Shown here one piece after another: positions 8,004 to 16,369 of a stretch of 64,000 nucleotides of DNA. The translations under genes were made by a program, and so were the position numbers. How positions within the stretch are numbered: position 1 is the stretch's first letter; each line of letters opens with the position of its first letter. Below the pieces are notes generated by a model. That model did not search any database, was not told where the DNA came from, and saw nothing but the letters and a program-made list of their open reading frames with translations. The stretch comes from Rhodococcus sp. 14-1411-2a (GTDB lineage: Bacteria; Actinomycetota; Actinomycetes; Mycobacteriales; Mycobacteriaceae): contig NZ_NPGA01000015.1 in NCBI RefSeq assembly GCF_002259485.1, forward strand, positions 1-64,000. The letters run 5' to 3'.

Positions 8004-10318
8004 GATATCCGTTCTCCTGTAGCAGTATTCAGATGCGCGTTCAGTTCGGCGACGAGGGCGGGGAGTCGGTCTGCCGAGGTGGGACGGCCGAGGTGGTAAC
8101 CCTGCGCTCGTCCGCACCGTAGTTCGCGCAACGCCGTCATCGTCACCTCGTCCTCCACTCCCTCTGCCGTCACCGACAATCCCAGCGTACGGGCGAGCTC
8201 GACGGTCGATCGCACGATGGCGGCATGCGCCGGGTTGTGTGCCATGCCGCCGATGAACGTGCGATCGATTTTCAGCTCCTGAACCGGCAATCGCTCGATG
8301 TAGGCGAGCGAGCTGTAACCGGTTCCGTAATCGTCGATGGCGACCTGCACGCCCATCGCATGCAGTATCGACAGCGTCTCGGTCGCGCCGATCGGGTCGG
8401 TCATCGCCGAGGTCTCGGTCACCTCGACGGTCAATCGGCGAGGTGGACAATCGAATTCCTCGAGCGCCGTACACACCTGCTCGATGAGAGTGTCGTCGAA
8501 CAGGTTTCGGGTCGAGATGTTGACGGCGATGCTCAGCTCGAGCCCATCGGTCATCCACTGCCTTCGTTGGGCGAGGGCCTGGGTGAGGACGTAGCTCGTC
8601 AACGGCCGGATCAGTCCGGTGCGTTCGGCGGTGGGCAGGAATGTGCTGGGGGACAGGACGGTGCCGTTCGGATGATGCCACCGCAGCAGTGCTTCCACGC
8701 CGACGACGGTCATCGTCGTGAGGTCGATCTGCGGCTGATAGTGCAGTTGCAGTTGATCCGTCTCCAGTGCCGTGGTGAGTTCGCCGAGCATGATGAGCTG
8801 CTCGCTCTTGTCCCGGTCCATCGACCGGTCGTAGTACGCGACGCGAGACTGAGCGGCTTTCGCGGCCTGGACGGCGAGGTCGGCGCGCTGTACGAGGCGA
8901 TCGGGTGTCGTTTCGTCCTCACCGTCGCCGGGAGAATTGGACGCGACTCCGACGCTCGCTTCGATCAGCAGGGTCATGTTCCCCACCTCGAAAGGAGTGG
9001 CGAACAGGAGCTGAATCCGGTGCGCCAACGCGGCCGGATCCATCGACTCCGATGCTCCACACAGGGCGAACTCGTCACCGGCCAAGCGCGCCAACAGAAT
9101 CGAGTCGTCGGCGACGCCTCGCAGTCGCTCGGCGACCACCACGAGGACCTGGTCGCCGAGGCCGCGTCCGAAGGTGTCGTTGATCTCCTTGAATCGGTCG
9201 ATGTCGACGGTGAGCAAGGTCGACTCACCCGCATTGCCCCAGAGTCGATGCTCGAGGGCGCGTAGGTTGGCCAGTCCGGTGAGGTGATCGGTATCGGCAA
9301 CGGCACGAAGCTGGACGGTCTGAGTGTGCAACAACCGCAGCAGATCGGTGATGCGGAGCATCACCAGGACCACCAGAGCGAGAGCACAGAGCAGTACCGC
9401 CCATCCCCACTGGGCGATCGGCTCGTCGCGAACGACCTCGATGAACATCACGATCGGCGCAGTCAGGGTGGCCGCGGTCAGCACGACGACCGTGGGAGTG
9501 GTGAACGACGCCATCAGGTGGGCGTCGGATTCGATGTTCGGGTTGGTGATGCGCCGCATGGACGGGTGAAGGGCGGCGACCCCGATGAGGACGTAGGACA
9601 TGATCCATCCGACGTCGAACACAGACCTGTCGGACGAGGAATCGGAGACGATCGCGAAGTTGTTCACGGTGTCGGTGACCACTAGCAGCGCTACGGCCAC
9701 GGTGAGGAGCCGGTAGGACAGGGTCCGCCACTGCCGTGAGCCGACGAAGTGGGCCAGCAGTCCCAGCAGAAAGATGTCCATCGCGGGGTACGCGACGTCG
9801 ACCAGGCCTGCGGTTCCGGAGATGCCGCCTCCGCCGAGCGACGGCTGCACGGCGAACACCCAGGTGAGCAGTCCGAACGCGACCATGATGATGGCGCTGT
9901 TTGCCACGTGGCCGCGTTCGCTGGGTCGCCACTTGTGGCGAGCGAGAAGGAACAGGCCGAAACCGTAGACCGGATAGCCGACGAGGTAGATCGCGTCCGC
10001 CGGCGACGGGTAGGGGACACTGCCCTGGGTGATGTGGATCCACTCGTAGACGATGTCGCCGATCACCCACAGGGCGGTGCCCATGGCGATGGCCAGCCAG
10101 GCCGAACGGTTGCGGGGCCGGTGCATCCTGGTGCCGACGACGGTGGCGGCAACGGCGGAGGCTCCGACGAGTGCGAAGACCGACTGGCCCCAGACGGTGG
10201 TCGGGACGACGAAGTAAGCGGCGCAGCCGAGTGCGCCGAGCGCTGCGTACCACCGCCACCAGGCCGTCACGATTTTCTCCAGCCGTTCACGCCGATCCGA
10301 CGGCTTCAACAATGTCAC
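8000..10318 (-). CDS. Membrane-bound GGDEF-EAL protein (c-di-GMP cyclase/phosphodiesterase)
   Basis: A 772-residue protein. The first 340 residues contain about nine or ten membrane helices forming a sensor region with no recognised ligand domain. A GGDEF domain follows (TDHLTGLANLRALE, DIDRFKEINDTFG). Its signature reads AGDEF rather than GGDEF, a substitution still compatible with cyclase activity. The C-terminal EAL domain keeps every visible catalytic motif: EALLRW, VNIS with the Asn, DDYGTGYSS, LKIDRTFI, AEGVED and QGYHLGRP. Phosphodiesterase activity is therefore likely and cyclase activity possible. It is the first gene of a coupled set with bluB and a lipoprotein. A GTGA-N6-TCAC dyad lies just upstream. 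Confidence 0.92.
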   Translation of the reverse strand: MTLLKPSDRRERLEKIVTAWWRWYAALGALGCAAYFVVPTTVWGQSVFALVGASAVAATVVGTRMHRPRNRSAWLAIAMGTALWVIGDIVYEWIHITQGSVPYPSPADAIYLVGYPVYGFGLFLLARHKWRPSERGHVANSAIIMVAFGLLTWVFAVQPSLGGGGISGTAGLVDVAYPAMDIFLLGLLAHFVGSRQWRTLSYRLLTVAVALLVVTDTVNNFAIVSDSSSDRSVFDVGWIMSYVLIGVAALHPSMRRITNPNIESDAHLMASFTTPTVVVLTAATLTAPIVMFIEVVRDEPIAQWGWAVLLCALALVVLVMLRITDLLRLLHTQTVQLRAVADTDHLTGLANLRALEHRLWGNAGESTLLTVDIDRFKEINDTFGRGLGDQVLVVVAERLRGVADDSILLARLAGDEFALCGASESMDPAALAHRIQLLFATPFEVGNMTLLIEASVGVASNSPGDGEDETTPDRLVQRADLAVQAAKAAQSRVAYYDRSMDRDKSEQLIMLGELTTALETDQLQLHYQPQIDLTTMTVVGVEALLRWHHPNGTVLSPSTFLPTAERTGLIRPLTSYVLTQALAQRRQWMTDGLELSIAVNISTRNLFDDTLIEQVCTALEEFDCPPRRLTVEVTETSAMTDPIGATETLSILHAMGVQVAIDDYGTGYSSLAYIERLPVQELKIDRTFIGGMAHNPAHAAIVRSTVELARTLGLSVTAEGVEDEVTMTALRELRCGRAQGYHLGRPTSADRLPALVAELNAHLNTATGERIS

Positions 10319-10323
10319 ACGGA

Positions 10324-10339
10324 CGTGATGTAGGTCACC
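10324..10339. promoter_or_regulatory. CRP/GlxR-like dyad upstream of the GGDEF-EAL gene
   Basis: CGTGA-TGTAGG-TCACC fits the GTGA-N6-TCAC core of actinobacterial CRP/GlxR sites. It lies 6 bp before the start codon of the leftward GGDEF-EAL gene and about 90 bp before the TetR gene. Its position would favour repression of the former. This is a motif match by eye only. Confidence 0.4.
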
Positions 10340-10395
10340 TGCGCTGCGCGTCCGGTGACAGAAGTATGCCTCAGCGCTACGCTGGGTAAGCGGTA

Positions 10396-10408
10396 CGAAA
10401 CTGTTTCG
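10396..10408. promoter_or_regulatory. Probable TetR operator (CGAAAC-T-GTTTCG)
   Basis: CGAAACTGTTTCG is an exact 13-bp dyad centred on 10402, 20 bp before the TetR start codon and between divergent genes. This size and place are typical for self-regulation by a TetR dimer. The ribosome site AAGGGG (10416-10421) follows it. Confidence 0.6.
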
Positions 10409-10427
10409 ATTCGATAAGGGGGCACGG

Positions 10428-11021
10428 ATGAGCGTCGACGCCCCACGTCGGTCGAGGGTGAGTGTGGAGCGCGAGGGAGAATTTCTCGACGCCGCACTAC
10501 TGTGCCTCGGCGAGGTCGGTTACGACTCACTGTCGATGGACCTGGTTGCCGAGCGAGCGCAGTGCAGCAAGGCCACCCTCTACCGGAGATGGTCGAGCAA
10601 GGCCGAGATGGTGGCCGCGGCCATCGAATCGGTCGGCCCGCCCCCGTTCGTCGGCATCGATACGGGAGACCTTCGCGGAGATCTGCTCGAGTTGATGAAT
10701 CGGGTGTCCGAGGGGGCAGAGCACGATCAACGTTTCGCCGCGGCGATCCACCACGCGGTGATGGTCGACGAACAGTTGGCGGCAGCGGTGCGGAGAACGT
10801 TCCTCGAACCCGAGGCCAGATTCCTCGAGTCGGTCGTCGTGCGCGCGGTGCAGCGGGGGGAATTGTCGAGCAGGCCGAGATCGGCAGACTTTCTGCAGTA
10901 CATGGTGTTCAGCGCAATCATGAGTGGCCCATTGACCGACGCCAAGCCTTTGGATTCGGAATACCGAACGCGAATAATCGACGAAGTAATTCTGCCGTCA
11001 CTTCGCTCGACGACCGATTGA
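10428..11021 (+). CDS. TetR-family transcriptional regulator
   Basis: A 197-residue regulator. The helix-turn-helix is at about residues 28-65 (LVAERAQCSKATLYRRWSSKAEM), the normal TetR pattern. A longer ligand domain of about 120 residues follows (HHAVMVDEQLAAAVRRTF, LQYMVFSAIMSG), resembling the AcrR-type C-terminal fold. A palindrome just upstream (10396-10408) is a likely autoregulatory operator. It faces the GGDEF-EAL operon across about 110 bp, so it may also act on that promoter. The ligand is unknown. AAGGGG 6 bp before the ATG supports the start. Confidence 0.88.
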   Translation: MSVDAPRRSRVSVEREGEFLDAALLCLGEVGYDSLSMDLVAERAQCSKATLYRRWSSKAEMVAAAIESVGPPPFVGIDTGDLRGDLLELMNRVSEGAEHDQRFAAAIHHAVMVDEQLAAAVRRTFLEPEARFLESVVVRAVQRGELSSRPRSADFLQYMVFSAIMSGPLTDAKPLDSEYRTRIIDEVILPSLRSTTD

Positions 11022-11322
11022 CGACGTTTGTACGGCATGCGCACGTAATCGATTGACCCGCAACATAATTGAAAAATTCAACCGACCGGCGTCCGACTGG
11101 GGCGCCGGATCGAGGCCGTTCGAAATTCCACTGCTGCCAGGAGATGAACGGCTGAATTGGCAGGAAACTGCCAGCTTCTGAGGTGGAAATTCCGTCCAGA
11201 TTGTCTCTAGGGTTAACGGCATCCGAACAAACGGTAAACAGCACTGATTGCGGATGTAGGCGCGTGGGTCACGCGCTCCCCGGTAACCAGTGCGGAATTC
11301 GAATCGACTCGATCGGAATGCG
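11022..11322. other. Intergenic region before the polyphosphate cluster
   Basis: No gene is supported in these 301 bp. They are less GC-rich than their surroundings. They contain a small perfect hairpin (TGGCAG-GAAA-CTGCCA, 11158-11173) and an approximate inverted pair of AAATTCCAC/GTGGAAATT. The promoter of the DUF4956 gene should lie here, but no clear -35/-10 pair stands out. Confidence 0.55.
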
Positions 11323-12000
11323 ATGAATTTCAACATTCAAGACCTGAGCGGAACGTTCTCGACGTTCGACATCGTGGTGTCTCTGGCACTGTCGTTCGTT
11401 CTGTCGGCCACCATCGGTTGGGTCTACCGACTCACCCACAAGAACGTCTCGTACAGCCAGTCCTACGTACAAACTCTCGTCACGGTGGGCATGGTCATCA
11501 GCTTGATCATGCTGGTCGTCGGATCGAACGTGGCACGGGCGTTCGCCCTCGTCGGTGCGTTGTCCGTCGTCCGATTCCGCAACGCCATCAAGGAAACTCG
11601 CGATGTCGGCTTCATCTTCCTCGTCATGGCGATCGGCATGGCCACGGGAACTCGCTTCTACGTACTGGCCATTGCGGCCACGTTTGCCATCTGCTTGGTC
11701 ATGGTGGTGATGAGCAAGTTCAACTGGTTCAAACTCGATGTGCAGCGTCAGGTCGTCAAGGTGCAGGTTCCGCCCGACGCCGACTACACCGATCTCGTCG
11801 AAGACGTACTGATCAAGTACTGCAAGGAGTTCGAGCTGGTCAGTACCGAATCGGTGCGATCGGGTGCATTGACCGAGCTCTATTTCACGGCCCAACTCAG
11901 ATCCGGCAAGAAACCCGGCGAGTTGATCGCTGCTCTCAGTGAGGTCAACACAGGGCAACGGGTCTCGGTACTCACCGGATACGACCAGACGGACATCTGA
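11323..12000 (+). CDS. DUF4956 membrane protein of the polyphosphate/CotH cluster
   Basis: A 225-residue protein with four membrane helices in its first 130 residues, including GWVYRLTHKN and the conserved ARAFALVGALSVVRFRNAIK segment of DUF4956. A soluble C-terminal domain of about 95 residues follows (VQVPPDADYTDLVEDVLI...). DUF4956 genes are commonly found beside CotH and VTC-domain genes in bacteria, as here. The protein probably forms the membrane part of a polyphosphate-related system, which is an inference from context. The ATG at 11323 gives the usual N-terminus; a GTG at 11290 is a less likely start. The CotH gene starts 2 nt after the stop. Confidence 0.85.
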   Translation: MNFNIQDLSGTFSTFDIVVSLALSFVLSATIGWVYRLTHKNVSYSQSYVQTLVTVGMVISLIMLVVGSNVARAFALVGALSVVRFRNAIKETRDVGFIFLVMAIGMATGTRFYVLAIAATFAICLVMVVMSKFNWFKLDVQRQVVKVQVPPDADYTDLVEDVLIKYCKEFELVSTESVRSGALTELYFTAQLRSGKKPGELIAALSEVNTGQRVSVLTGYDQTDI

Positions 12001-12002
12001 TC

Positions 12003-13646
12003 GTGACCGACCCGAACACGAACTTTCCCTCGGCCCCGACAACCCTGCGAAGGAGGCTCGTCCACCGAGTACCGCGGACGGTGCGGCAGCACTGGAAAAT
12101 TGCTGCCACCCTGCTGGTGTTCGTCGTGGTGATGGCGACCGTGTTCGGGTCGACCCGGATCCGCCCGTACATCACCGGCGATGCAACCGTCATCGCCTCC
12201 GAGATCACCGAGAACGTCCAGGGTGTGGTCGATCTGTTCGATACCACTGTGTCGCACTCGATTTCGGTGGATATCGACGCCGGCGACTACCAGACCCTGA
12301 AGGACTCGTTCCAGAACGAAGGGGTCAAGGAGTCGGTACCCGCAGACATCACCATCGACGGAACCCTGATCGCCGACGTCGGTATCAGGTTGAAGGGCAA
12401 TTCCACGCTGGCCACTCTCAGCAGCGACGACGGCTCGATGCCCGGGCGCGGCGGAGGTACTGCCGGGACATCCGGTCGACCAGCACCTGCAGACGGTGCA
12501 GCCATGCCCGAGGGTGCGGCCATGCCGGAAGGTGGGGCCATGCCGGAGGGTGCGGCCATGCCGGAAGGTAGGGCCATGCCCGGCGGTGCTGGGATGAATA
12601 TGTTCGGGGAGCCGCTCAGTTTCGATGCGCCCGAGGATCTTCCGTTTCTGATCGACTTCGCGGAGTATTCCGAGGGGCGGGCCTATCAGGGTCACACGAC
12701 GCTGTCGCTTCGGCCGTACACGCCCGCTTTGAACGAGTCGGTGTCTCTTGCGATCACCGAGGCCTCGGGTCAGGCGACCCAGGACTTCACCTACACCACG
12801 TATTCGGTGAACGACTCGGCCGAGACGACGCGGCTGGTCGTCGTCGCTCCCGACGACGACTACGCCAACTCCCTGGAGGACGGCGACGGGGTGCTGTACA
12901 AGGTCGGTGCCGAAGCCAGTTTCATGTACGAGGGAGACGATCAGACGACGTACGCCGAGCAGTACACCCAGATCAACGCTCTCGGCACCGCGGACCTGCA
13001 ACCGATCATCACGCTGTTGAAGTGGCTCGACGGTGCCGATCAGGCCGAGTTCGATGCGCATCTGGCCGACTATGTCGATGTCGACTCACTGGCGAATTAC
13101 CTTGCCCTTCAGAACTTGCTGGGCAACGGCGACGACATGGGCGGCCCGGGAAAGAACTTCTACCTGTACTACGACCTGGACTCGAAGACGTTCTCGGTGG
13201 TGTCGTGGGATCTGAATCTGGCTCTGAACTCAGATTCCACCGCCGGTGCGAACGACGCGGTGTCGATGATGCCCGGTGGCGGCGGGGCAGGTGGCGGCGG
13301 GATGCCGCAGATGCCCGAGGGGTTCACACCGCCGGAGGGAATGGAGATTCCGGAAGGCGGGGGGATGCCCGAGGGCGGCCCGATGTTGGGTAATTCGCTC
13401 AAGGACATGTTCCTGGACTCGACCGAATTCACCGACGAGTACGACGCTGCCTTCCGCACCATCTACGACGAGCTGTGGGCGAGCGGCCGAGTGCTCGACA
13501 TCGTCGACGAGGTCACCGCATCCATTCCGACGTCGGCGGCGCTCACTCAGGAGGAGATCGACGCCGAGGCTGCGGAATTGAAGTCACGGCTGCAGATTCG
13601 CACCGATGCACTCGCCGACGATCCTGTCGTGACGGGATCGTCGTGA
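12003..13646 (+). CDS. CotH-family protein kinase-like protein, membrane-anchored
   Basis: A 547-residue protein starting at GTG. A basic N-terminus and one membrane helix (about residues 34-52) put most of the protein outside the cell. The CotH domain starts near residue 75 and shows RLKGNST, the PFLIDFAEY segment, KNFYLYYD and VVSWDLNLAL, the conserved CotH kinase-like positions. Two Gly/Met/Pro-rich inserts interrupt it: five copies of an A-M-P-E-G-type hexapeptide (residues about 167-196) and a longer GGG/PEG-rich stretch near residues 420-460. CotH of Bacillus is a spore-coat kinase. The actinobacterial substrate is unknown. It is directly coupled to DUF4956 and is followed by a VTC-domain gene. 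Confidence 0.88.
   Translation: MTDPNTNFPSAPTTLRRRLVHRVPRTVRQHWKIAATLLVFVVVMATVFGSTRIRPYITGDATVIASEITENVQGVVDLFDTTVSHSISVDIDAGDYQTLKDSFQNEGVKESVPADITIDGTLIADVGIRLKGNSTLATLSSDDGSMPGRGGGTAGTSGRPAPADGAAMPEGAAMPEGGAMPEGAAMPEGRAMPGGAGMNMFGEPLSFDAPEDLPFLIDFAEYSEGRAYQGHTTLSLRPYTPALNESVSLAITEASGQATQDFTYTTYSVNDSAETTRLVVVAPDDDYANSLEDGDGVLYKVGAEASFMYEGDDQTTYAEQYTQINALGTADLQPIITLLKWLDGADQAEFDAHLADYVDVDSLANYLALQNLLGNGDDMGGPGKNFYLYYDLDSKTFSVVSWDLNLALNSDSTAGANDAVSMMPGGGGAGGGGMPQMPEGFTPPEGMEIPEGGGMPEGGPMLGNSLKDMFLDSTEFTDEYDAAFRTIYDELWASGRVLDIVDEVTASIPTSAALTQEEIDAEAAELKSRLQIRTDALADDPVVTGSS
12501..12590 (+). repeat. Five 18-bp tandem repeats inside the CotH gene
   Basis: Five in-frame units of the type GCCATGCCGGAAGGTGCG at 12501, 12519, 12537, 12555 and 12573, encoding A-M-P-E-G-x hexapeptides. 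The last unit has diverged to MPGGAG. Repeats like these can change copy number by slippage while keeping frame. Confidence 0.85.
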
Positions 13647-13657
13647 TGTCTCGGCGG

Positions 13658-13825
13658 TCAGCGCAGGGTCAGGGTGTCTGCCGGGGAAACTTCGCGGCGA
13701 GGATCGCGCAGCGGCAAGCCGTTGATCAGGACCATTCCCTCCATCACGAAGGAGGCGGCCTGCGACAGCGTGCGCGCAGTGCCGGTGGCGACCAGCAACT
13801 CGGGAACAGAAGTTCGACCGTTCAT
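13658..13825 (-). CDS. Small S4-type RNA-binding domain protein
   Basis: A 55-residue protein made of little more than one S4 fold: VPELLVATGTARTLSQAA, then FVMEGMVLING with the usual G-x-V-x-[IV]-N-G turn, and a final D-T-L-T-L strand. This matches the S4 domains of TyrRS and pseudouridine synthases. Free-standing S4 proteins bind structured RNA, but this one has no visible catalytic part. It lies opposite to all its neighbours inside the polyphosphate cluster, 11 bp from the CotH stop and 66 bp from the divergent lipoprotein start. GGGAG 12 bp before the ATG is a modest ribosome site. It could be a remnant. Confidence 0.6.
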   Translation of the reverse strand: MNGRTSVPELLVATGTARTLSQAASFVMEGMVLINGLPLRDPRREVSPADTLTLR

Positions 13826-13891
13826 GAGCTGATGCTGCTCCCGCGCAGTGACCGCCGACGCTCGATCTCGTGGCGGGTAGGCGACGGTCGG

Positions 13892-14755
13892 ATGAACACT
13901 CGGAGACGGAGGTTTGGCGTGATCGTCGCTGCGTGCGGAGCCGGTGCCTCGGTACTCGCGTCGTGCGCGTCGGCCGAACCCCCAGCAGCTGCGAGATTCG
14001 AAACCTGGTGCACCCCCACCGACTCGGGCCTGTCCGAGTTGTCGGGTCTGGCGTGGACGGGCGATACCGGCTACGCGATCGGGGACCGCGGCAGTGACGA
14101 TCGGCTGGCGGTGCTCGACCGTGCCTGCGAGGTGACCGGGTGGGTCGACGTCGGAGTCGAGACGGTCGACGTCGAGGACATGGCCGTCGACAGCGCGGGG
14201 ATCGTGTGGCTCGCCGACACCGGTGACAACGACAGCGACCGGGAGAGCGTCACGTTGATCGGCGTCGACGTGGCCACCGACCGGCGCACCTCGGTCACGA
14301 TGCGCTACCCCGACGGCGCACACGACGTCGAGGCGTTCGCTCTGACGCCCGCCGGGCAACCGGTGCTGATCACCAAGGTCTCGGGCGGTGCGGCCGCGTC
14401 GATCTACAGCAGTGACGAAACCATCGACACCACAACGACATCCATCGATCTGGTCCGTTCCGGAACGGTGTCTGCGACTGCGCCGGACGGGTCGAGCAGA
14501 CCGATCACCGGTGCAGCCGTCGATGCCGACGCCACAATGGGGGCACTGCGAACCAAGAAGGATCTGTTCGTCTTCGAAATCGCCGACGGTGACGTGCCCG
14601 CGGCATTCTCGGGCGCTCCCGCCCGTGTTGTCGAGGGACCCGATCAACCACAGGGGGAGGCCGTCGCCTACACCGACGCGGGTGAACTGCTGCTCGCGTC
14701 CGAGGCCGACGGAGCCACCGAACTACCCCCGATCGTGTTCGCGGAGCCGAACTGA
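13892..14755 (+). CDS. Lipoprotein of the phosphate/polyphosphate cluster
   Basis: A 287-residue exported protein. The basic N-terminus and hydrophobic segment end in a lipobox, VLASC, at about residue 24. The mature part looks like a beta-propeller: SGLSELSGLAWTGDTGYAIGD, VDVEDMAVDSAGIVWLADTGDN and ITGAAVDADATMGALRT are blade-like repeats. Asp/Gly-rich loops such as DTGDNDSDRE could bind metal or phosphate; that is a guess. The ATG at 13892 is chosen because the open frame before it has no signal sequence. Its 3' end is 48 bp from the VTC-domain gene, so both probably share a transcript. Confidence 0.78.
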   Translation: MNTRRRRFGVIVAACGAGASVLASCASAEPPAAARFETWCTPTDSGLSELSGLAWTGDTGYAIGDRGSDDRLAVLDRACEVTGWVDVGVETVDVEDMAVDSAGIVWLADTGDNDSDRESVTLIGVDVATDRRTSVTMRYPDGAHDVEAFALTPAGQPVLITKVSGGAAASIYSSDETIDTTTTSIDLVRSGTVSATAPDGSSRPITGAAVDADATMGALRTKKDLFVFEIADGDVPAAFSGAPARVVEGPDQPQGEAVAYTDAGELLLASEADGATELPPIVFAEPN

Positions 14756-14803
14756 ACGCGGCGTCGCCCGACCATGCACACCCACCGAAGGAAGGTTCGA
14801 TCC

Positions 14804-15721
14804 ATGAATCTGTTCGACAAATTTCGACCCAAGGCCGCTTTGGAGAAGCAGGGTGCGTCGCCGGAGGACCTGAACACCGAGCCCACCGGTTACCAGCAGA
14901 CCGCCAGCAAGCTGCACTCGTTCAATCGGTACGAGATCAAGTATTTCGTTGCCGAGGCCGACGTCGCTCAGGTCCGTGAAGAACTGACGGCACGGATGGA
15001 CACCGACCCGTTCTCGCCCAAGGGTGGCTACCCGGTCACCTCGCTGTACTACGACACCACCGATCTGCGGTTCTACTGGGAGAAGATCGAGGGCCTGAAG
15101 TTCAGGCGCAAGGTGCGGGTACGGCTGTACGGGGCGCCGTCCGAGTGCACCGACGACACGCCGGTGCAGATCGAGATCAAGCAGCGCGTCAACAGGGTCA
15201 CCCAGAAGCGCCGAATCTCGTTGCCCTACGACGTTTCTCAGCGGTGGCTCAACGGCCGCGAGGAGATAGAATGCGATCCCAGTCAACGCCCGTTCGTCAA
15301 CGAGGTCAGCACGTTGATCGCCAATCTGGATCTGCGTCCGATGGTCACCACCGGTTATCTGCGCGAGGCGTACATCGGTCGTGAGGCCGACCTCGGTCTA
15401 CGGGTGACGATCGATCACAAGGTGCACGGTCGGGATCGCGACTTCCGATTCGATTCCGGTGCCCAGAACCGCTTCATCATCCCGCCCAAGCTCGCGATCC
15501 TGGAGATCAAGGCCAACGAACGAGTGCCGTACTGGGTGACCGACATGACGGCACGGATGAACATGTCCGTCATCCGAGTCTCGAAGTACTGCCAGTCGAT
15601 CGAGGCGTTCGAGATGGCACCTCGATCACGCGCCGGTGCGCCCGAACTGGTGCTGCCCGCCGATGCCGACCACCGCGTGCCGTCGGATCTGCTCGAGCCC
15701 TACGCCGGCGCTCGCCGGTAG
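14804..15721 (+). CDS. VTC-domain polyphosphate polymerase-like protein
   Basis: A 305-residue soluble protein with a VTC domain, the catalytic tunnel fold that makes polyphosphate from ATP in the yeast vacuolar transporter chaperone. Basic and acidic tunnel residues are visible in order: NRYEIKYFV (residues about 43-51), SLYYDT, KFRRKVRVRLYG, IEIKQRVN, and the late LAILEIKANERVPYW. AAGGAAGG 8 bp before the ATG supports the start at 14804. No membrane segment is present, so the DUF4956 protein may supply the membrane site. It is followed by DUF47 and Pit genes, which links polymer synthesis with phosphate transport. Activity is predicted from the domain only. Confidence 0.88.
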   Translation: MNLFDKFRPKAALEKQGASPEDLNTEPTGYQQTASKLHSFNRYEIKYFVAEADVAQVREELTARMDTDPFSPKGGYPVTSLYYDTTDLRFYWEKIEGLKFRRKVRVRLYGAPSECTDDTPVQIEIKQRVNRVTQKRRISLPYDVSQRWLNGREEIECDPSQRPFVNEVSTLIANLDLRPMVTTGYLREAYIGREADLGLRVTIDHKVHGRDRDFRFDSGAQNRFIIPPKLAILEIKANERVPYWVTDMTARMNMSVIRVSKYCQSIEAFEMAPRSRAGAPELVLPADADHRVPSDLLEPYAGARR

Positions 15722-15744
15722 CCGCACCATTCAGGAGACGAAAG

Positions 15745-16362
15745 ATGTTCGCACGCTTCAAACCCAAGTCCGTTCTGTTCTACGACCTGTTCAACTCCTC
15801 GGCTCAGCTGTTGGCCACCGGAGCGAAGACGTTGACCGAACTGCTCGAATCCGCACCGGAAATCGATGCGGTGGCGCGGCGCATGGTCGATCTCGAGCAC
15901 GAAGCCGACAGCGTCACCCACGATCTGTTCCGCACCTTGAACTCGAGCTTCATCACCCCGTTCGATCGCACCGACATCTACGTCCTCGGCTCGAGCCTCG
16001 ACGACGTGATGGACCACATGGAAGCGGCGACACATCTGCTCTCGCTGTACCGAATCGACGAACTGACCCCGCACATGCACGACATGATCGACATCCTCGA
16101 CCGGTCGGCCAAGGTCACGGCGGATGCAATGCCGAGGCTGGCGTCGATGAAGGATCTCGAGCGCTACTGGATCGAGATCAACGAGCTCGAGAACCGGGCC
16201 GATCATGCCTATCGGACTTTTCTGGCGGATCTGTTCGACGGTCGATTCGACGCATTGACCGTGATGAAGCTCAAGGGAGTGGGCGACGAACTCGAAGATG
16301 CCGCAGACGCTTTCGAGAAGGTAGCGCACGTCATCGAATCCATCGTGCTGAAAGAGACGTGA
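15745..16362 (+). CDS. DUF47 (PhoU-like) accessory protein of the Pit transporter
   Basis: A 205-residue all-helical cytoplasmic protein of the DUF47 family, distantly related to PhoU. Typical features are the DLEHEADSVTHDLF metal-type motif near residue 52, FITPFDRTDIYVLGSSLDDVMD, and a second helical repeat with ELENRADHAYR. These proteins sit next to Pit phosphate transporters and are thought to modulate them. Here the transporter gene starts 7 nt later. AGGAG before the ATG is well placed. Confidence 0.9.
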   Translation: MFARFKPKSVLFYDLFNSSAQLLATGAKTLTELLESAPEIDAVARRMVDLEHEADSVTHDLFRTLNSSFITPFDRTDIYVLGSSLDDVMDHMEAATHLLSLYRIDELTPHMHDMIDILDRSAKVTADAMPRLASMKDLERYWIEINELENRADHAYRTFLADLFDGRFDALTVMKLKGVGDELEDAADAFEKVAHVIESIVLKET

Positions 16363-16369
16363 GTGCGCG

